From a bacterium (lineage in GTDB: Bacteria > Auribacterota > Auribacteria > Auribacterales > Auribacteraceae), in the NCBI GenBank assembly GCA_018435605.1, contig JAHDNF010000002.1, positions 574,538 through 638,537 on the forward strand: DNA of 64,000 nucleotides. Reading direction: 5' to 3'. The notes under the pieces were generated by a model. It searched no databases. It had not been told where the DNA came from and saw nothing but the letters and a program-made list of their open reading frames with translations. Shown one piece after another: positions 9,601-17,002 of the stretch. The stretch's first letter is position 1. The number at the start of each line of letters is the position of its first letter. The position numbers and the translations under genes are program-made.

Positions 9601-9749
9601 TTATCACCGAAGACCGTGAAAACCATATTTTTTATTGGATAGATACAGGTGCGTGCCCCGAAATGCAACCGGAAGGCGGCCTATCCGGTTCGCCGATACA
9701 TCCTAATGTGTCAGGCCGTGAATATAAAATAGTTTACCCTGTGGAATGA
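6687..9749 (+). CDS. Large secreted multidomain protein (barrel-like N domain, PNGGE module, TSP3 repeats, LamG)
   Basis: A signal peptide covers about residues 1-29. Residues 30-345 look like a barrel of strands and helices with RALWVWSM at the start and FDAIQFDIEPY near residue 150; this resembles glycosidase barrels but no named family was recognised. Residues 345-450 hold an extracellular beta module starting with a PNGGEQW motif. Calcium-binding thrombospondin-3-like repeats (DMDGDGVADPIDPDRDGDG) lie near 557-590 and again near 846-918. Between them is a LamG jellyroll (about 665-775). The last 100 residues form a beta-rich domain also seen at the end of the 1270-aa protein at 28.5 kb. 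Probably an exported carbohydrate-active or adhesive protein; the enzyme activity is inference. Confidence 0.85.
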   Translation: MTSNFTDKILCALLLMFSLFSACETTYATNRALWVWSMSTDILLDKSGGDRADFFSFLAAPHGDTAAKIDIVYMSFHDNDVQLYPDMVAKFIADAHSRGIEVHFLTGDKHWALTEYHQEAIDVLELVLNYNASVNSPEERFDAIQFDIEPYTLTQWEEQHNAIWTQYMVLLNTMQNMVNTHNTTYSDSILNGVAIPRWFDNGFVDSASGKYYNELLQDIVDYIAIMNYSAAPWAVGDAAGEIAYADSIGKHGSVYVGYETLSIDWPEDIWLTDSHKDTMYNHRQSFWVYGVEYLETRCADVETMYSANPSYGGLAIHYYEDIRNGKFSYRMLGFKNNNHAPVAFLDSPNGGEQWHYSVAHNMSYRVYDQDNDTVYVTISASLNGGSSWIPLVSNQEFTGTENTAPKVFYWDMTSTWDYDTVFPDSSETAVCQLRITVVDSGGLSTVDRSDYSFIITKENPNIQPPVSTGVLPSVIYPAYPVDGFFITWEGCFNAPSGGSLVYYYSLYDQTQPEKALLSRSEYGYLPVRQSGLTTVTVWAATEGGVSQPVTLTVMVYPDMDGDGVADPIDPDRDGDGISDTDERTALTGGSDPSSYPHSARVGIYQMDNTYANHLPNKPILNRTPSADKTFQPGRFGYTNDMCVKLTTPVSSSSNRISVSYDITPQSTTALTVEMWVKPDPASTYSFIPLVFEGDVDKGFSLFLRDHTEYVTLRYYYTGSSGKTGYFVPLFYPNTSLFDGQWHHIAFTFNGIDNTLALYIDGERVAYTKNANLVPFSTTRKLRFFDATSVYDKTGTYYQNLSSDNTAQFYALPYLNTTSSQYLGSFDDIRVTRAVVPRDKLGYFVHSKQAGIDSDNDSLSDLDELLVYFTNPYGTDSDNDGLGDAHELTVTNTDPARNDTDEDSQRDGYELNAGSDPRDRTSFYLASSYIGISPDQTGIVVMWEGGNNLDYTIYWRSGHDGDWNAVCAEALAFITEDRENHIFYWIDTGACPEMQPEGGLSGSPIHPNVSGREYKIVYPVE

Positions 9750-9945
9750 ATTCCATAAATCCATTTCAATCCAGCTGTTACAAGAAAATGGCAATTTTTT
9801 TATTCCTGCTATAAATCAGGTTGCATTGCGCCGGTCAATTGTATATTATCATACTCATGTGCGATCAGAATCATTATGTTTTGCAATACAAATCGGTATC
9901 AGTACACTGATACTGCCGCAACCGACTAAACAAGCAGGGTACTTT

Positions 9946-10269
9946 ATGGATGACATTCAACCTACATCGTTTCGTATACCGGCAGACCCGCAGACGCCGG
10001 ACAGGAATAAAGAACAGCAATCTTTGCTGATATCGGCAATAGACGAGGTATTTGAACGCAGACATCTTCAGTTATGCGAAAAACTAGGACGAATATACGC
10101 TGTCAGCGCGCTGGTTTATCTGTTATCCAGCATGGTCTTGATCATTGCGGGAGGCACGCTCAAGGATTTTATCGGCATATATGTGTTGATACCGCTGGGT
10201 ATAGTTTTCGGTATAGGCGCTATATTCAAATATATAGCCGCAAAGAACTTTTTTGATCATACGAATTGA
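9946..10269 (+). CDS. Small two-helix membrane protein, unknown function
   Basis: The 107-residue reading from ATG 9946 has a polar N-terminal half (with EQQSLLISAIDEVFERRHLQLCEKL) and two hydrophobic helices (about residues 53-70 and 75-95). The in-frame ATG at 9826 would add 40 residues that look non-coding. I recognise no family. It is followed within about 60 bases by the DUF116 gene on the same strand, so the two may share a transcript. Confidence 0.6.
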   Translation: MDDIQPTSFRIPADPQTPDRNKEQQSLLISAIDEVFERRHLQLCEKLGRIYAVSALVYLLSSMVLIIAGGTLKDFIGIYVLIPLGIVFGIGAIFKYIAAKNFFDHTN

Positions 10270-10330
10270 ACCGCATTCAAGCCCGTTGCGTCTTGATATA
10301 CTACCTAAAACAAGGAATACTATAAATATT

Positions 10331-10771
10331 ATGAGAGCGGCATTACTGAAATTCAATAACTGGCAGGTAAAAAAACGGCAGATAAAAGCGCGAGCCGACC
10401 AAATACTGGTCTTGTGCCCGCGATGCTTGCAGTATCATCAATGCGCACAGCCGGTTACTCACGACCCTAACACGTGTAAAAAATGCGGGAAATGTCAGGT
10501 GATGGATCTGGTTAGTTTGTGTAGCGAATTAGGGGTTCAACTACGGTTCGCTACCGGCGGCGGAGTGGCTGTTAAACTGGCTAAAGACCCGTCAGTAAAG
10601 ATTATCGTGGCTATCGCATGCCCGCGCGAATTATGCCTCGGAGTACTTTTTACACTTCCTAAACCGGTCGTTGCTATAGAAAATATTCTAGAAAACGGTC
10701 CGTGTGTTGATACCGGAGTATCCATTGAAAAAGTCAAACAGGCACTTGAAGAACTCATCGAAGCGGATTGA
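10331..10771 (+). CDS. DUF116 domain protein, cysteine-rich
   Basis: Starting at ATG 10331 the protein has 146 residues and shows the DUF116 pattern: LVLCPRCLQYHQC (Cys 29, 32, 38) followed by CKKCGKCQ (Cys 49, 52, 55), then RFATGGGVAVKL and IVAIACPRELCLG. The six cysteines suggest a metal or Fe-S site. DUF116 has no proven function. In many genomes it sits beside fmt and rsmB, and here rsmB begins only 13 bases after the stop, matching that conserved order. An upstream in-frame ATG at 10253 overlaps the previous gene and is less likely. Confidence 0.85.
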   Translation: MRAALLKFNNWQVKKRQIKARADQILVLCPRCLQYHQCAQPVTHDPNTCKKCGKCQVMDLVSLCSELGVQLRFATGGGVAVKLAKDPSVKIIVAIACPRELCLGVLFTLPKPVVAIENILENGPCVDTGVSIEKVKQALEELIEAD

Positions 10772-10784
10772 CAACAACCCGCGG

Positions 10785-12077
10785 ATGTTCGCCTACCATC
10801 TTCTGCATGAAGCCGCTACAGGCTCTATCGTTACCGATTCTCTGGGCGACCGCATCGCCGAATCGCAACTGAACGAACCCGACCGCCGTCTGGCTTACGA
10901 TATTGTAATCAACTGCATCCGACGGCGGCTGACTCTCGATTACCTCATACACTGGTACAGCAACAGAGATATAGACTCGATAGACTTGCCGGTCAGGGCT
11001 GTTTTGTGGATTGGATTTTACCAGCTTAGATATATGGATAAAATACCTCCGCATGCGGCGGTATCGGAATCGGTGGAAACCGCAAAACAGGTTGCGGGCA
11101 AAGGAGCATCGGGTTTCGTCAATGCTATTCTTCGAAACTGCCTGCGCAGTCCTCAAACCGCCGAAGACCGCTACTCGCAACTGCAGAGCCTTGAGAAACT
11201 GGCGTTTCGCGAATCACATCCGCTTTGGCTCATAGAACGATGGAGCGGAAGTATGGACGCTGACAAACTGGAAGCGTTCTGCGAGTTTAATAATCGTAAA
11301 CCGCCTTTAGTTGTGCGCGTACATACGGCAAACATATCGGTCTGCGCGTTTGCCGAGCAGTTGTCAAACTGCGGAGTATATTATGAAAAATCTCCGGTAC
11401 ACCCTGATTGTTTTCGGATTGTCGGATCATATAATGTCGAACACCTGCCGGGATACGCCGACGGCTGGTTTGCCGTACAAGATGAAACAACACTCAGAGT
11501 AATCGACCGGATAGATGTACGCACCGGACACAGCATACTCGACATGTGCGCCGCTCCGGGCGGTAAGACAGCATACCTTGCACAGCAAACCGGTATAACA
11601 GGCAGGGTGGTTGCGGCAGACTCCAACAAACGGCGTATGCGTCAACTGGCTGATACCATAAGCCGACTACGCATGCAGAATGTAACAACGGTAGTTGCTG
11701 ACGGCACGGATTACGACGCGCTGACAAAACAATCTATAATGCCCGGTTCGTTTGACAGGGTTGTGGTTGATGCGCCGTGTTCCAACACAGGCGTTCTGCG
11801 AAAACGTCCGGAAGCGCGCTGGCGGTTATGCACGGATGATTTCGCGCGGCTGGCTGATCTGCAAAAAAAATTATTGAACAACGCCGCCGAATTTGTAAAT
11901 AAAGACGGTATTTTGCTGTATTCCACATGCAGTATAGACCGAGAAGAAAACGAAGCTGTTGCCGATTCGTTCATCAGTATCAACAGATCGTTTGAAATAC
12001 TTGAAAGAACAACATTCCTACCTGCGCAACCTACCGATCCGGACGGCGGGTTTTGCGCAGTGTTCCGCAAAATCTGA
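10785..12077 (+). CDS. rsmB: 16S rRNA (cytosine(967)-C(5))-methyltransferase
   Basis: The N-terminal 140 residues form the NusB-like RNA-binding domain (LNEPDRRLAYDIVINCIRR, LWIGFYQLRYMDKIPPHAAVSESVE). The C-terminal Rossmann methyltransferase has the SAM site LDMCAAPGGKT, the proline-cysteine motif VVVDAPCSNTGVLRKRPEARWR and the catalytic cysteine in LLYSTCSI. It methylates C967 of 16S rRNA (E. coli numbering). The start at 10785 is chosen because an upstream ATG (10704) lies inside the DUF116 gene; no clear Shine-Dalgarno decides it, so an ATT or other start a few codons earlier is possible. Confidence 0.95.
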   Translation: MFAYHLLHEAATGSIVTDSLGDRIAESQLNEPDRRLAYDIVINCIRRRLTLDYLIHWYSNRDIDSIDLPVRAVLWIGFYQLRYMDKIPPHAAVSESVETAKQVAGKGASGFVNAILRNCLRSPQTAEDRYSQLQSLEKLAFRESHPLWLIERWSGSMDADKLEAFCEFNNRKPPLVVRVHTANISVCAFAEQLSNCGVYYEKSPVHPDCFRIVGSYNVEHLPGYADGWFAVQDETTLRVIDRIDVRTGHSILDMCAAPGGKTAYLAQQTGITGRVVAADSNKRRMRQLADTISRLRMQNVTTVVADGTDYDALTKQSIMPGSFDRVVVDAPCSNTGVLRKRPEARWRLCTDDFARLADLQKKLLNNAAEFVNKDGILLYSTCSIDREENEAVADSFISINRSFEILERTTFLPAQPTDPDGGFCAVFRKI

Positions 12078-12214
12078 ACTGACAAAATCAGTTTATTCAA
12101 ATTTCTTAAAAAACGGAATCGTATTGCTTTTCAGTAGCTGTTCGTGTTAGTTTTTTCTGTAATAAAAACAGCGAAATATCATATGATACCAATTCATGAA
12201 AAGGAGTTGTAAAA

Positions 12215-12937
12215 ATGACTGCGATAAAATTTTCACTAAACCTTATTTTATCTGTCATGTTGTGTTTAGCAATCAATGTGCACGCTCAAGACTACTTAGA
12301 GGAACAACAAGCAACTGCTCCGTCCATAGACGAACTCAAAAAACAGCTGGAATCGGACATATCCAATGAAGATTACCGCCTCCAACTTTATTACGCATAC
12401 ATTCAGAAAGGAAAAAAAGCCGACGCCGCGCAGATACTTGAAACCGGCCTGCGTCATTCTCCAGATTCGTTTAAGTATCATTTCGAGCTTTGCCCGCTAT
12501 ATCTGGAAATCAATCAGACCAACAAAGCTATTTACCATGCGCAAAAAGCCGTTGCCATTGAGCCGGATAACGCTATGGCCGTATACAACTTAGGTTTGGC
12601 GTACGGATCGGCTGGGTTGCATCAGAACGCCATTGAGGTTTTTAAGCGGGCTATAGCGCTGGACTCTTCGAAACCGGATTTTTATTTCGATACCGGCGTG
12701 GCGTGTTTCAACCTGAGTTATTATCAGGAAGCTATAGCTTACTACGAGAAGACTCTGGAGCTCGATCCGCAGGAAGCGCGCGCCTATTTTAATCTGGGTA
12801 CTGTATACAATATTATGAATCAGAAAGACAAGGCTGTATCGTACCTGCAAAAAGCCCTCGACATACTCGGACCGTTTACCGAAGAAGGGCAGAAAACGAT
12901 CGGGTTTATAGAAGAAATCCGCAAAAAAGATTATTGA
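12215..12937 (+). CDS. Secreted TPR-repeat protein
   Basis: AAAAGGAG precedes the ATG. A signal peptide of about 24 residues (ending NVHA) is followed by five or so TPR units, recognisable by AMAVYNLGLAYGSAGLHQNAIEVFKRAI, FYFDTGVACFNLSYYQEAIAYYEKTL and AYFNLGTVYNIMNQKDKAVSYLQKAL (each a 34-residue helix pair). It should be a periplasmic protein-protein interaction scaffold. No catalytic domain is visible. It stands alone, convergent with the glycosylase gene 30 bases away. Confidence 0.88.
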   Translation: MTAIKFSLNLILSVMLCLAINVHAQDYLEEQQATAPSIDELKKQLESDISNEDYRLQLYYAYIQKGKKADAAQILETGLRHSPDSFKYHFELCPLYLEINQTNKAIYHAQKAVAIEPDNAMAVYNLGLAYGSAGLHQNAIEVFKRAIALDSSKPDFYFDTGVACFNLSYYQEAIAYYEKTLELDPQEARAYFNLGTVYNIMNQKDKAVSYLQKALDILGPFTEEGQKTIGFIEEIRKKDY

Positions 12938-12967
12938 TATACAATGTGCAGAGAATCTACAGCATTA

Positions 12968-13633
12968 TTATTGTCCGGCGCTTAAAAACGGGCGAAGCGG
13001 ACATACTTCGCAACAGGGTTTAGTACGGCAAAAATCTTTACCCACGTTGACTATTAGCGCATGGTATTCGTTGTACAGCCGTACGTCGCGGTCGAGGTTA
13101 TCCTCGAAAAAGAGCCGGATTGTTTCGTAATCGTATGCCGGGTCGATCAGATGATGGCGCGACAAAACTCTTCGTGTATAAGCGTCAACAACGAATACCG
13201 GTTTGTCAAGAGCGTACAGCAGGATGCTGTCAGCGGTTTCCGGTCCGATTCCATGCAGTGCCAGCAGTTGGCTACGAAGTTTTTCAAGAGGCACACGTTT
13301 CATCGTATCCATATCGGAATCGTATTCTTTATTTAAAAAATCCAGAAACCCTATTAGTTTTTTTGCTTTCTGATTGTAGTATCCGGATGAACGGATCAAT
13401 GTTTTAAGTTTTTCTTCCGGCAAGGCAGTCAACCGGCGCGGGTCCATGCAATCGTGTTGTTTTATCATGGCGATACATTTTTCCACATTGCTCCATGAGG
13501 TATTTTGAGTCAAAATAGCGCCGACCGCGACTTCAAAAGGGGTATCGCCCGGCCACCAGTTGCGGGGTCCGTAAAACTGTTCAAGCGCGTCGTAAAAGGC
13601 GGTCAAAGCCGCTGTAGCATTTTGCGATATCAT
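12968..13633 (-). CDS. HhH-GPD DNA glycosylase related to endonuclease III (COG2231/MagIII-like)
   Basis: The protein (221 residues) has the helix-hairpin-helix LHGIGPETADSI and the catalytic Asp150 in FVVDAYTRR. The Lys of true endonuclease III (VGRKTA) is replaced by Glu132, as in the MagIII 3-methyladenine glycosylase branch, so a monofunctional base-excision glycosylase for alkylated bases is more likely than an AP lyase. The C-terminal Fe-S motif is reduced: CRTKPCCEVC is present but the final cysteine expected about six residues later is absent and the protein ends at SAGQ. A canonical Nth is encoded separately at 61.8 kb, which supports a different job for this one. Confidence 0.85.
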   Translation of the reverse strand: MISQNATAALTAFYDALEQFYGPRNWWPGDTPFEVAVGAILTQNTSWSNVEKCIAMIKQHDCMDPRRLTALPEEKLKTLIRSSGYYNQKAKKLIGFLDFLNKEYDSDMDTMKRVPLEKLRSQLLALHGIGPETADSILLYALDKPVFVVDAYTRRVLSRHHLIDPAYDYETIRLFFEDNLDRDVRLYNEYHALIVNVGKDFCRTKPCCEVCPLRPFLSAGQ

Positions 13634-13783
13634 TTTGATAATGTTTCCGTCAGAATAATTTGAAATAATAAAAATGTTGTAGACAAAAAAAAACTTTTTT
13701 TATAGAGTGAACTTATCTTATCATAAGAATATAGTAACCTCCCATAAAAATTAATACAAAATACGTCTAAGGAGGCTCTCCAG

Positions 13784-14164
13784 ATGACTTCAGAACGCCG
13801 TGAATTTGAGCGTATCCCATTTACAATCATAGCGAACTACCGTGTTTATCTGCAAAAAACATTGCGCAAAGAAGAATTGTTTTACGGGCAGGCGGATATA
13901 ATAAACATATCCGGAGGCGGCATACAAGTCAGCCTGCGGGACGTATCGTCAGATTTATTGAGCGATTTGCTGGAAAGCCACAGAAAACTGCTTCTGGAAT
14001 TTGAACTGACTGTCGGCGGCAAACCGGTTATCTTGCGCGGTAAAATGGTATGGGCGCGCAGAGAACAGAAAACCGAAGCGGGTATCTGCTTTGTCGATAT
14101 CGGAACAGACGAACAGAAACTGATACTGGATTACGTGGAAGAGAACCTGTCGCATAATAATTGA
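13784..14164 (+). CDS. PilZ domain protein (c-di-GMP receptor)
   Basis: A stand-alone PilZ domain of 126 residues. Both c-di-GMP-binding elements are present: the RxxxR loop (R6-E-F-E-R10) and the NxSxxG strand motif (N41-I-S43-G-G-G46). Such proteins change activity or partner choice when c-di-GMP binds and often act on motility, secretion or polysaccharide synthesis. TAAGGAGG precedes the ATG. It heads a + strand run with the bifunctional nuclease (37 bases on) and the ParA-glycogen-binding fusion, so it may supply a c-di-GMP input to that group (inference). Confidence 0.92.
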   Translation: MTSERREFERIPFTIIANYRVYLQKTLRKEELFYGQADIINISGGGIQVSLRDVSSDLLSDLLESHRKLLLEFELTVGGKPVILRGKMVWARREQKTEAGICFVDIGTDEQKLILDYVEENLSHNN

Positions 14165-14201
14165 GTCTAAAAATCGGGTAAACGTGTAAAGGTTAATTCC
14201 G

Positions 14202-14705
14202 ATGCAAACAGAAAAACGGGCACAGGTTTATACTGTAATGATGATTCCTGTCACAGGACAGTTTGTCGTGCTTCTGGAAGAAATTGACGGAACGCGGCTT
14301 CTGCCTATATGGATCGGCAGAAGCGAAGGGGAATCTATTTTAATGAAACTTCAAAACGTAATGTTTCCCCGTCCGATAACTCATGATCTGCTTGTAAACA
14401 TGCTAGGCAACCTCAATGTAAACATCACGAAAATAGTTGTCACCGATCTTAGAGAAAACACTTATTACGCGGAAATAGTCCTTAAACAAAACGAAAAGAA
14501 ACTTGTTGTCGACGCGCGTCCCAGTGATGCTATAGCTATAGCACTAAGAGCGGGAGCTGAGATATATATATCTCAGAAGGTGCTTGATAAATGCCCTGTG
14601 GTGTCAAAACCGATTACGCAACGCGAAGTAGACGATTTTAAAAGAGAACTTGAAGCGTTAAACCCAAGCGACTTTTTTAAAGATCTTGAAAATATGGACG
14701 GCTGA
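14202..14705 (+). CDS. Bifunctional nuclease family protein (BFN/DUF151)
   Basis: 167 residues matching the BFN domain: LLEEIDGTRLLPIWIGRSEGESI near residues 25-45, PRPITHDLLVNML, then VVDARPSDAIAIALRAGAEIYIS. The plant founder of the family has RNase and DNase activity; the bacterial members are mostly unstudied. The C-terminal 35 residues lie outside the core domain and are charged. A 97-base gap separates it from the ParA-fusion gene. A perfect 20-bp palindrome sits inside this gene (14557-14576), judged to be coincidental. Confidence 0.92.
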   Translation: MQTEKRAQVYTVMMIPVTGQFVVLLEEIDGTRLLPIWIGRSEGESILMKLQNVMFPRPITHDLLVNMLGNLNVNITKIVVTDLRENTYYAEIVLKQNEKKLVVDARPSDAIAIALRAGAEIYISQKVLDKCPVVSKPITQREVDDFKRELEALNPSDFFKDLENMDG

Positions 14706-14802
14706 TTTATACAGCCTTGCAGAATCCTTGCGGGAAAAACTAAGATGAATCGTATAAAAGTAACCAGAATGATTAGGGCAACATAAGGAATTCACTTAAG
14801 AT

Positions 14803-15915
14803 ATGAGAATTATCACTGTTGCAAATCAAAAAGGGGGATGTGGTAAAACTACCACGGTTATCAATCTTGCGGCATCGCTTGCCCATTTCGGGAAAAAGGT
14901 GCTTATCATTGATATGGATCCGCAGGGGCATGTGGCAATCGGGCTTGGCGTTTTACGCGCCGATCAGATCAACCAAACCATTTACGATGTGCTTTGCAAC
15001 ACAGAAACCGAACAGAGAATAGATTCTATCATTATCCCTATACGCGAGAATATAGATATCGCGCCGTCAAACATTTCTTTAAGCGCCCTTGAACAGAAAA
15101 TGGCGGGGGTAGACAAGCGTGAGGAACTGCTAATAAAAGCTATTTTTACGGTGTATGAAGATTACGATTACATACTTATAGATACGCCGCCAAACGTGGG
15201 ACTGCTTACCTTCAACGCTTTACGGGCTTGCAGGGAGGTAATAATTCCCATAGATTCCAGTTACTTCGGGCTACACGGACTTGGCAAACTGCTTCAGACC
15301 GTATTGCTTCTCAATGAACGGCTGAACCACTCTATTCGCATCAAAGCGTTGTCTACGCTGGTTGACAAACGAACTAAGGTATCGATGGATGTATTGCAGG
15401 AAATCAGAAATACATTCAACAAGAATACATTCAAAACTGAAATCAACCTGAATGTAAAACTCAAGGAAGCGGTTGGACTCGGAATACCTGTTTTGGAATA
15501 CGATCCGAACTGTACAGGAACGCAGGATTACTTAAATTTAGCTGAGGAAATTATCAGCGAAGAAAAGTCCATTGAAATTCAGACCATAATGAAAACATTA
15601 CAGGAACTCAACGACAAGGCTCTGGAAGGACAGCTGTTCTCTCCGAAATTCGTTGACGGAGGTATTTTGTTTACTCTTAAAAACAATGATATCAAATCGC
15701 TCAGGATAGCCGGCGACTTCAATAACTGGAATCCTTCCGAGCACGATGCGTTTGTCAAGGATGACAAGGGAGTGTGGAGTAAAAATTTACACTTAAATCC
15801 CGGACTATATCAGTATAAACTTATAATTGACGGGCAATGGATGCCTGATCCGAATAATCCGATCAGGGTACAGTCGCCTATGGGCGGCTCAAATTCAGTG
15901 CTTTTTGTAAAATAA
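14803..15915 (+). CDS. ParA/Soj-type ATPase fused to a C-terminal glycogen-binding (AMPK-beta/CBM48-like) domain
   Basis: Residues 1-255 are a ParA-type ATPase: deviant Walker A KGGCGKTT (residues 10-17), IDMDPQG at 36-42 and ILIDTPPNVGLLTFNALRA around 124-142. After a short helical linker, residues 285-370 form a glycogen-binding fold: AGDFNNW (Trp309), YQYK (Lys339), DGQW (Trp346) and GGSNS (Asn364). These correspond to W100, K126, W133 and N150 that touch sugar in the mammalian AMPK beta subunit, so carbohydrate binding is plausible. There is no ParB or recognisable parS nearby. A MinD-like gene follows 11 bases on. A paralogue with the same fusion is at 57381-58433. Function unknown; a carbohydrate-linked positioning or sensing ATPase is the inference. 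Confidence 0.93.
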   Translation: MRIITVANQKGGCGKTTTVINLAASLAHFGKKVLIIDMDPQGHVAIGLGVLRADQINQTIYDVLCNTETEQRIDSIIIPIRENIDIAPSNISLSALEQKMAGVDKREELLIKAIFTVYEDYDYILIDTPPNVGLLTFNALRACREVIIPIDSSYFGLHGLGKLLQTVLLLNERLNHSIRIKALSTLVDKRTKVSMDVLQEIRNTFNKNTFKTEINLNVKLKEAVGLGIPVLEYDPNCTGTQDYLNLAEEIISEEKSIEIQTIMKTLQELNDKALEGQLFSPKFVDGGILFTLKNNDIKSLRIAGDFNNWNPSEHDAFVKDDKGVWSKNLHLNPGLYQYKLIIDGQWMPDPNNPIRVQSPMGGSNSVLFVK

Positions 15916-15926
15916 CGGGGATAATC

Positions 15927-16859
15927 ATGGAACAACGCGATGCAATAGTAAAAAACCTTCGGGAAATATCGCATTTTTTTCTTTCGGAAAACAAGCAGGA
16001 TGAATCACGTCAAAAAACTGAACAGACAACCTTATCCCCTGCAGTAAAACCGGCTAAAAAGCATGCCGAGCCGAACCGGCAAACGAATCATGCAGTGATA
16101 GCTCCTATTAGGCATCCATACTTTCAGGCGGCACAGGACCCGACAATATATTACACCGTAAACCACGGATCATCCATACCGATGATGGCGGCGTTAGGAA
16201 GTGTGTCGCTGGAATTGGGGATGTTCGGGCACAGATGCAGTATTGTAGGCACACGCGATTCAATAGAAAAAATGACCGAAACAATACTTAGGGCACGGCC
16301 GGAAGTTCATCGGAACACCGAATCTCTTTTAGCCTCGGATATCGACGTTTCGTATATAGCCAACGGCAATAGTGATTTTTCTATTACTCTTGTCGGGCGT
16401 TCGCATTTCGACTGCGGCGCTCAGATCGAACAATATATGCACGAAGTAAAATCTGTTTTCATCACCGATTTTCCAATCGCTCATATAAAAGAGCGTGTGC
16501 ATGACAAACATCCCGCGCATCTGATTTGTTTTACGCGCCCGAACCCTGAGGACGCTTTCAGGATTTACGTCGATTTGAAAGAAATGATAACCGCCAACCG
16601 CAATGTCTGGTGCGGTATTGTCGTATGCGATTCGCCGTCAGTTCCCGAAGCGTTGCGGGTCTACACATCCATCGCTCAGACGTTGAGCAAATTTACCGAT
16701 GTAAAGCCGCATTATCTTGGATACACTACCCGTAAGATACACGGAGCTGTACCGGGAACTAACCGGTTATCGCAAGTGCCGTCCGAGCGAACCACGTCTA
16801 TCATTGCCCGTCATTTATCCAGATGGATGCCCAACGGAATGATCAACAATGAGCAGTAA
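15927..16859 (+). CDS. Degenerate MinD/FlhG-like protein without Walker A, unknown function
   Basis: The first 70 residues are polar and low in complexity (likely disordered). The rest follows the layout of MinD/FlhG ATPases without their nucleotide site: AALGSVSLELGMFGHRCSIV where the P-loop would be, then ICFTRPNPEDAFRIYVDLKEM, GIVVCDSPSVPEALRVYTSIAQ and HYLGYTTRKIHGAVPGTNRL, ending in SIIARHLSRWM. These match the late strands and helices of MinD (proline-Glu segment, Val-Asn strand, LGYI strand). It starts 11 bases after the ParA-fusion gene, so the two are almost certainly co-translated and may form a hetero-complex in which this subunit is inactive. The assignment rests on reading motif order only. 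Confidence 0.7.
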   Translation: MEQRDAIVKNLREISHFFLSENKQDESRQKTEQTTLSPAVKPAKKHAEPNRQTNHAVIAPIRHPYFQAAQDPTIYYTVNHGSSIPMMAALGSVSLELGMFGHRCSIVGTRDSIEKMTETILRARPEVHRNTESLLASDIDVSYIANGNSDFSITLVGRSHFDCGAQIEQYMHEVKSVFITDFPIAHIKERVHDKHPAHLICFTRPNPEDAFRIYVDLKEMITANRNVWCGIVVCDSPSVPEALRVYTSIAQTLSKFTDVKPHYLGYTTRKIHGAVPGTNRLSQVPSERTTSIIARHLSRWMPNGMINNEQ

Positions 16860-17002
16860 TTCCTTTACTTTTTTTAAACATTCTTTATACTGCAAATAAC
16901 ATGGCTTGCCATGCAGGTACACAGGCGTAAAGGTATGTGTTTCGGCTATCGAATAAGTTTTATATATACATATATAAACAATAACATAAAGGGGTATTCG
17001 CA

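Noticed and set aside
14557-14576. Perfect 20-bp palindrome CTGAGATATATATATCTCAG
   Set aside because: It lies inside the bifunctional nuclease gene and encodes normal family residues (AEIYIS); most likely chance in an AT repeat.
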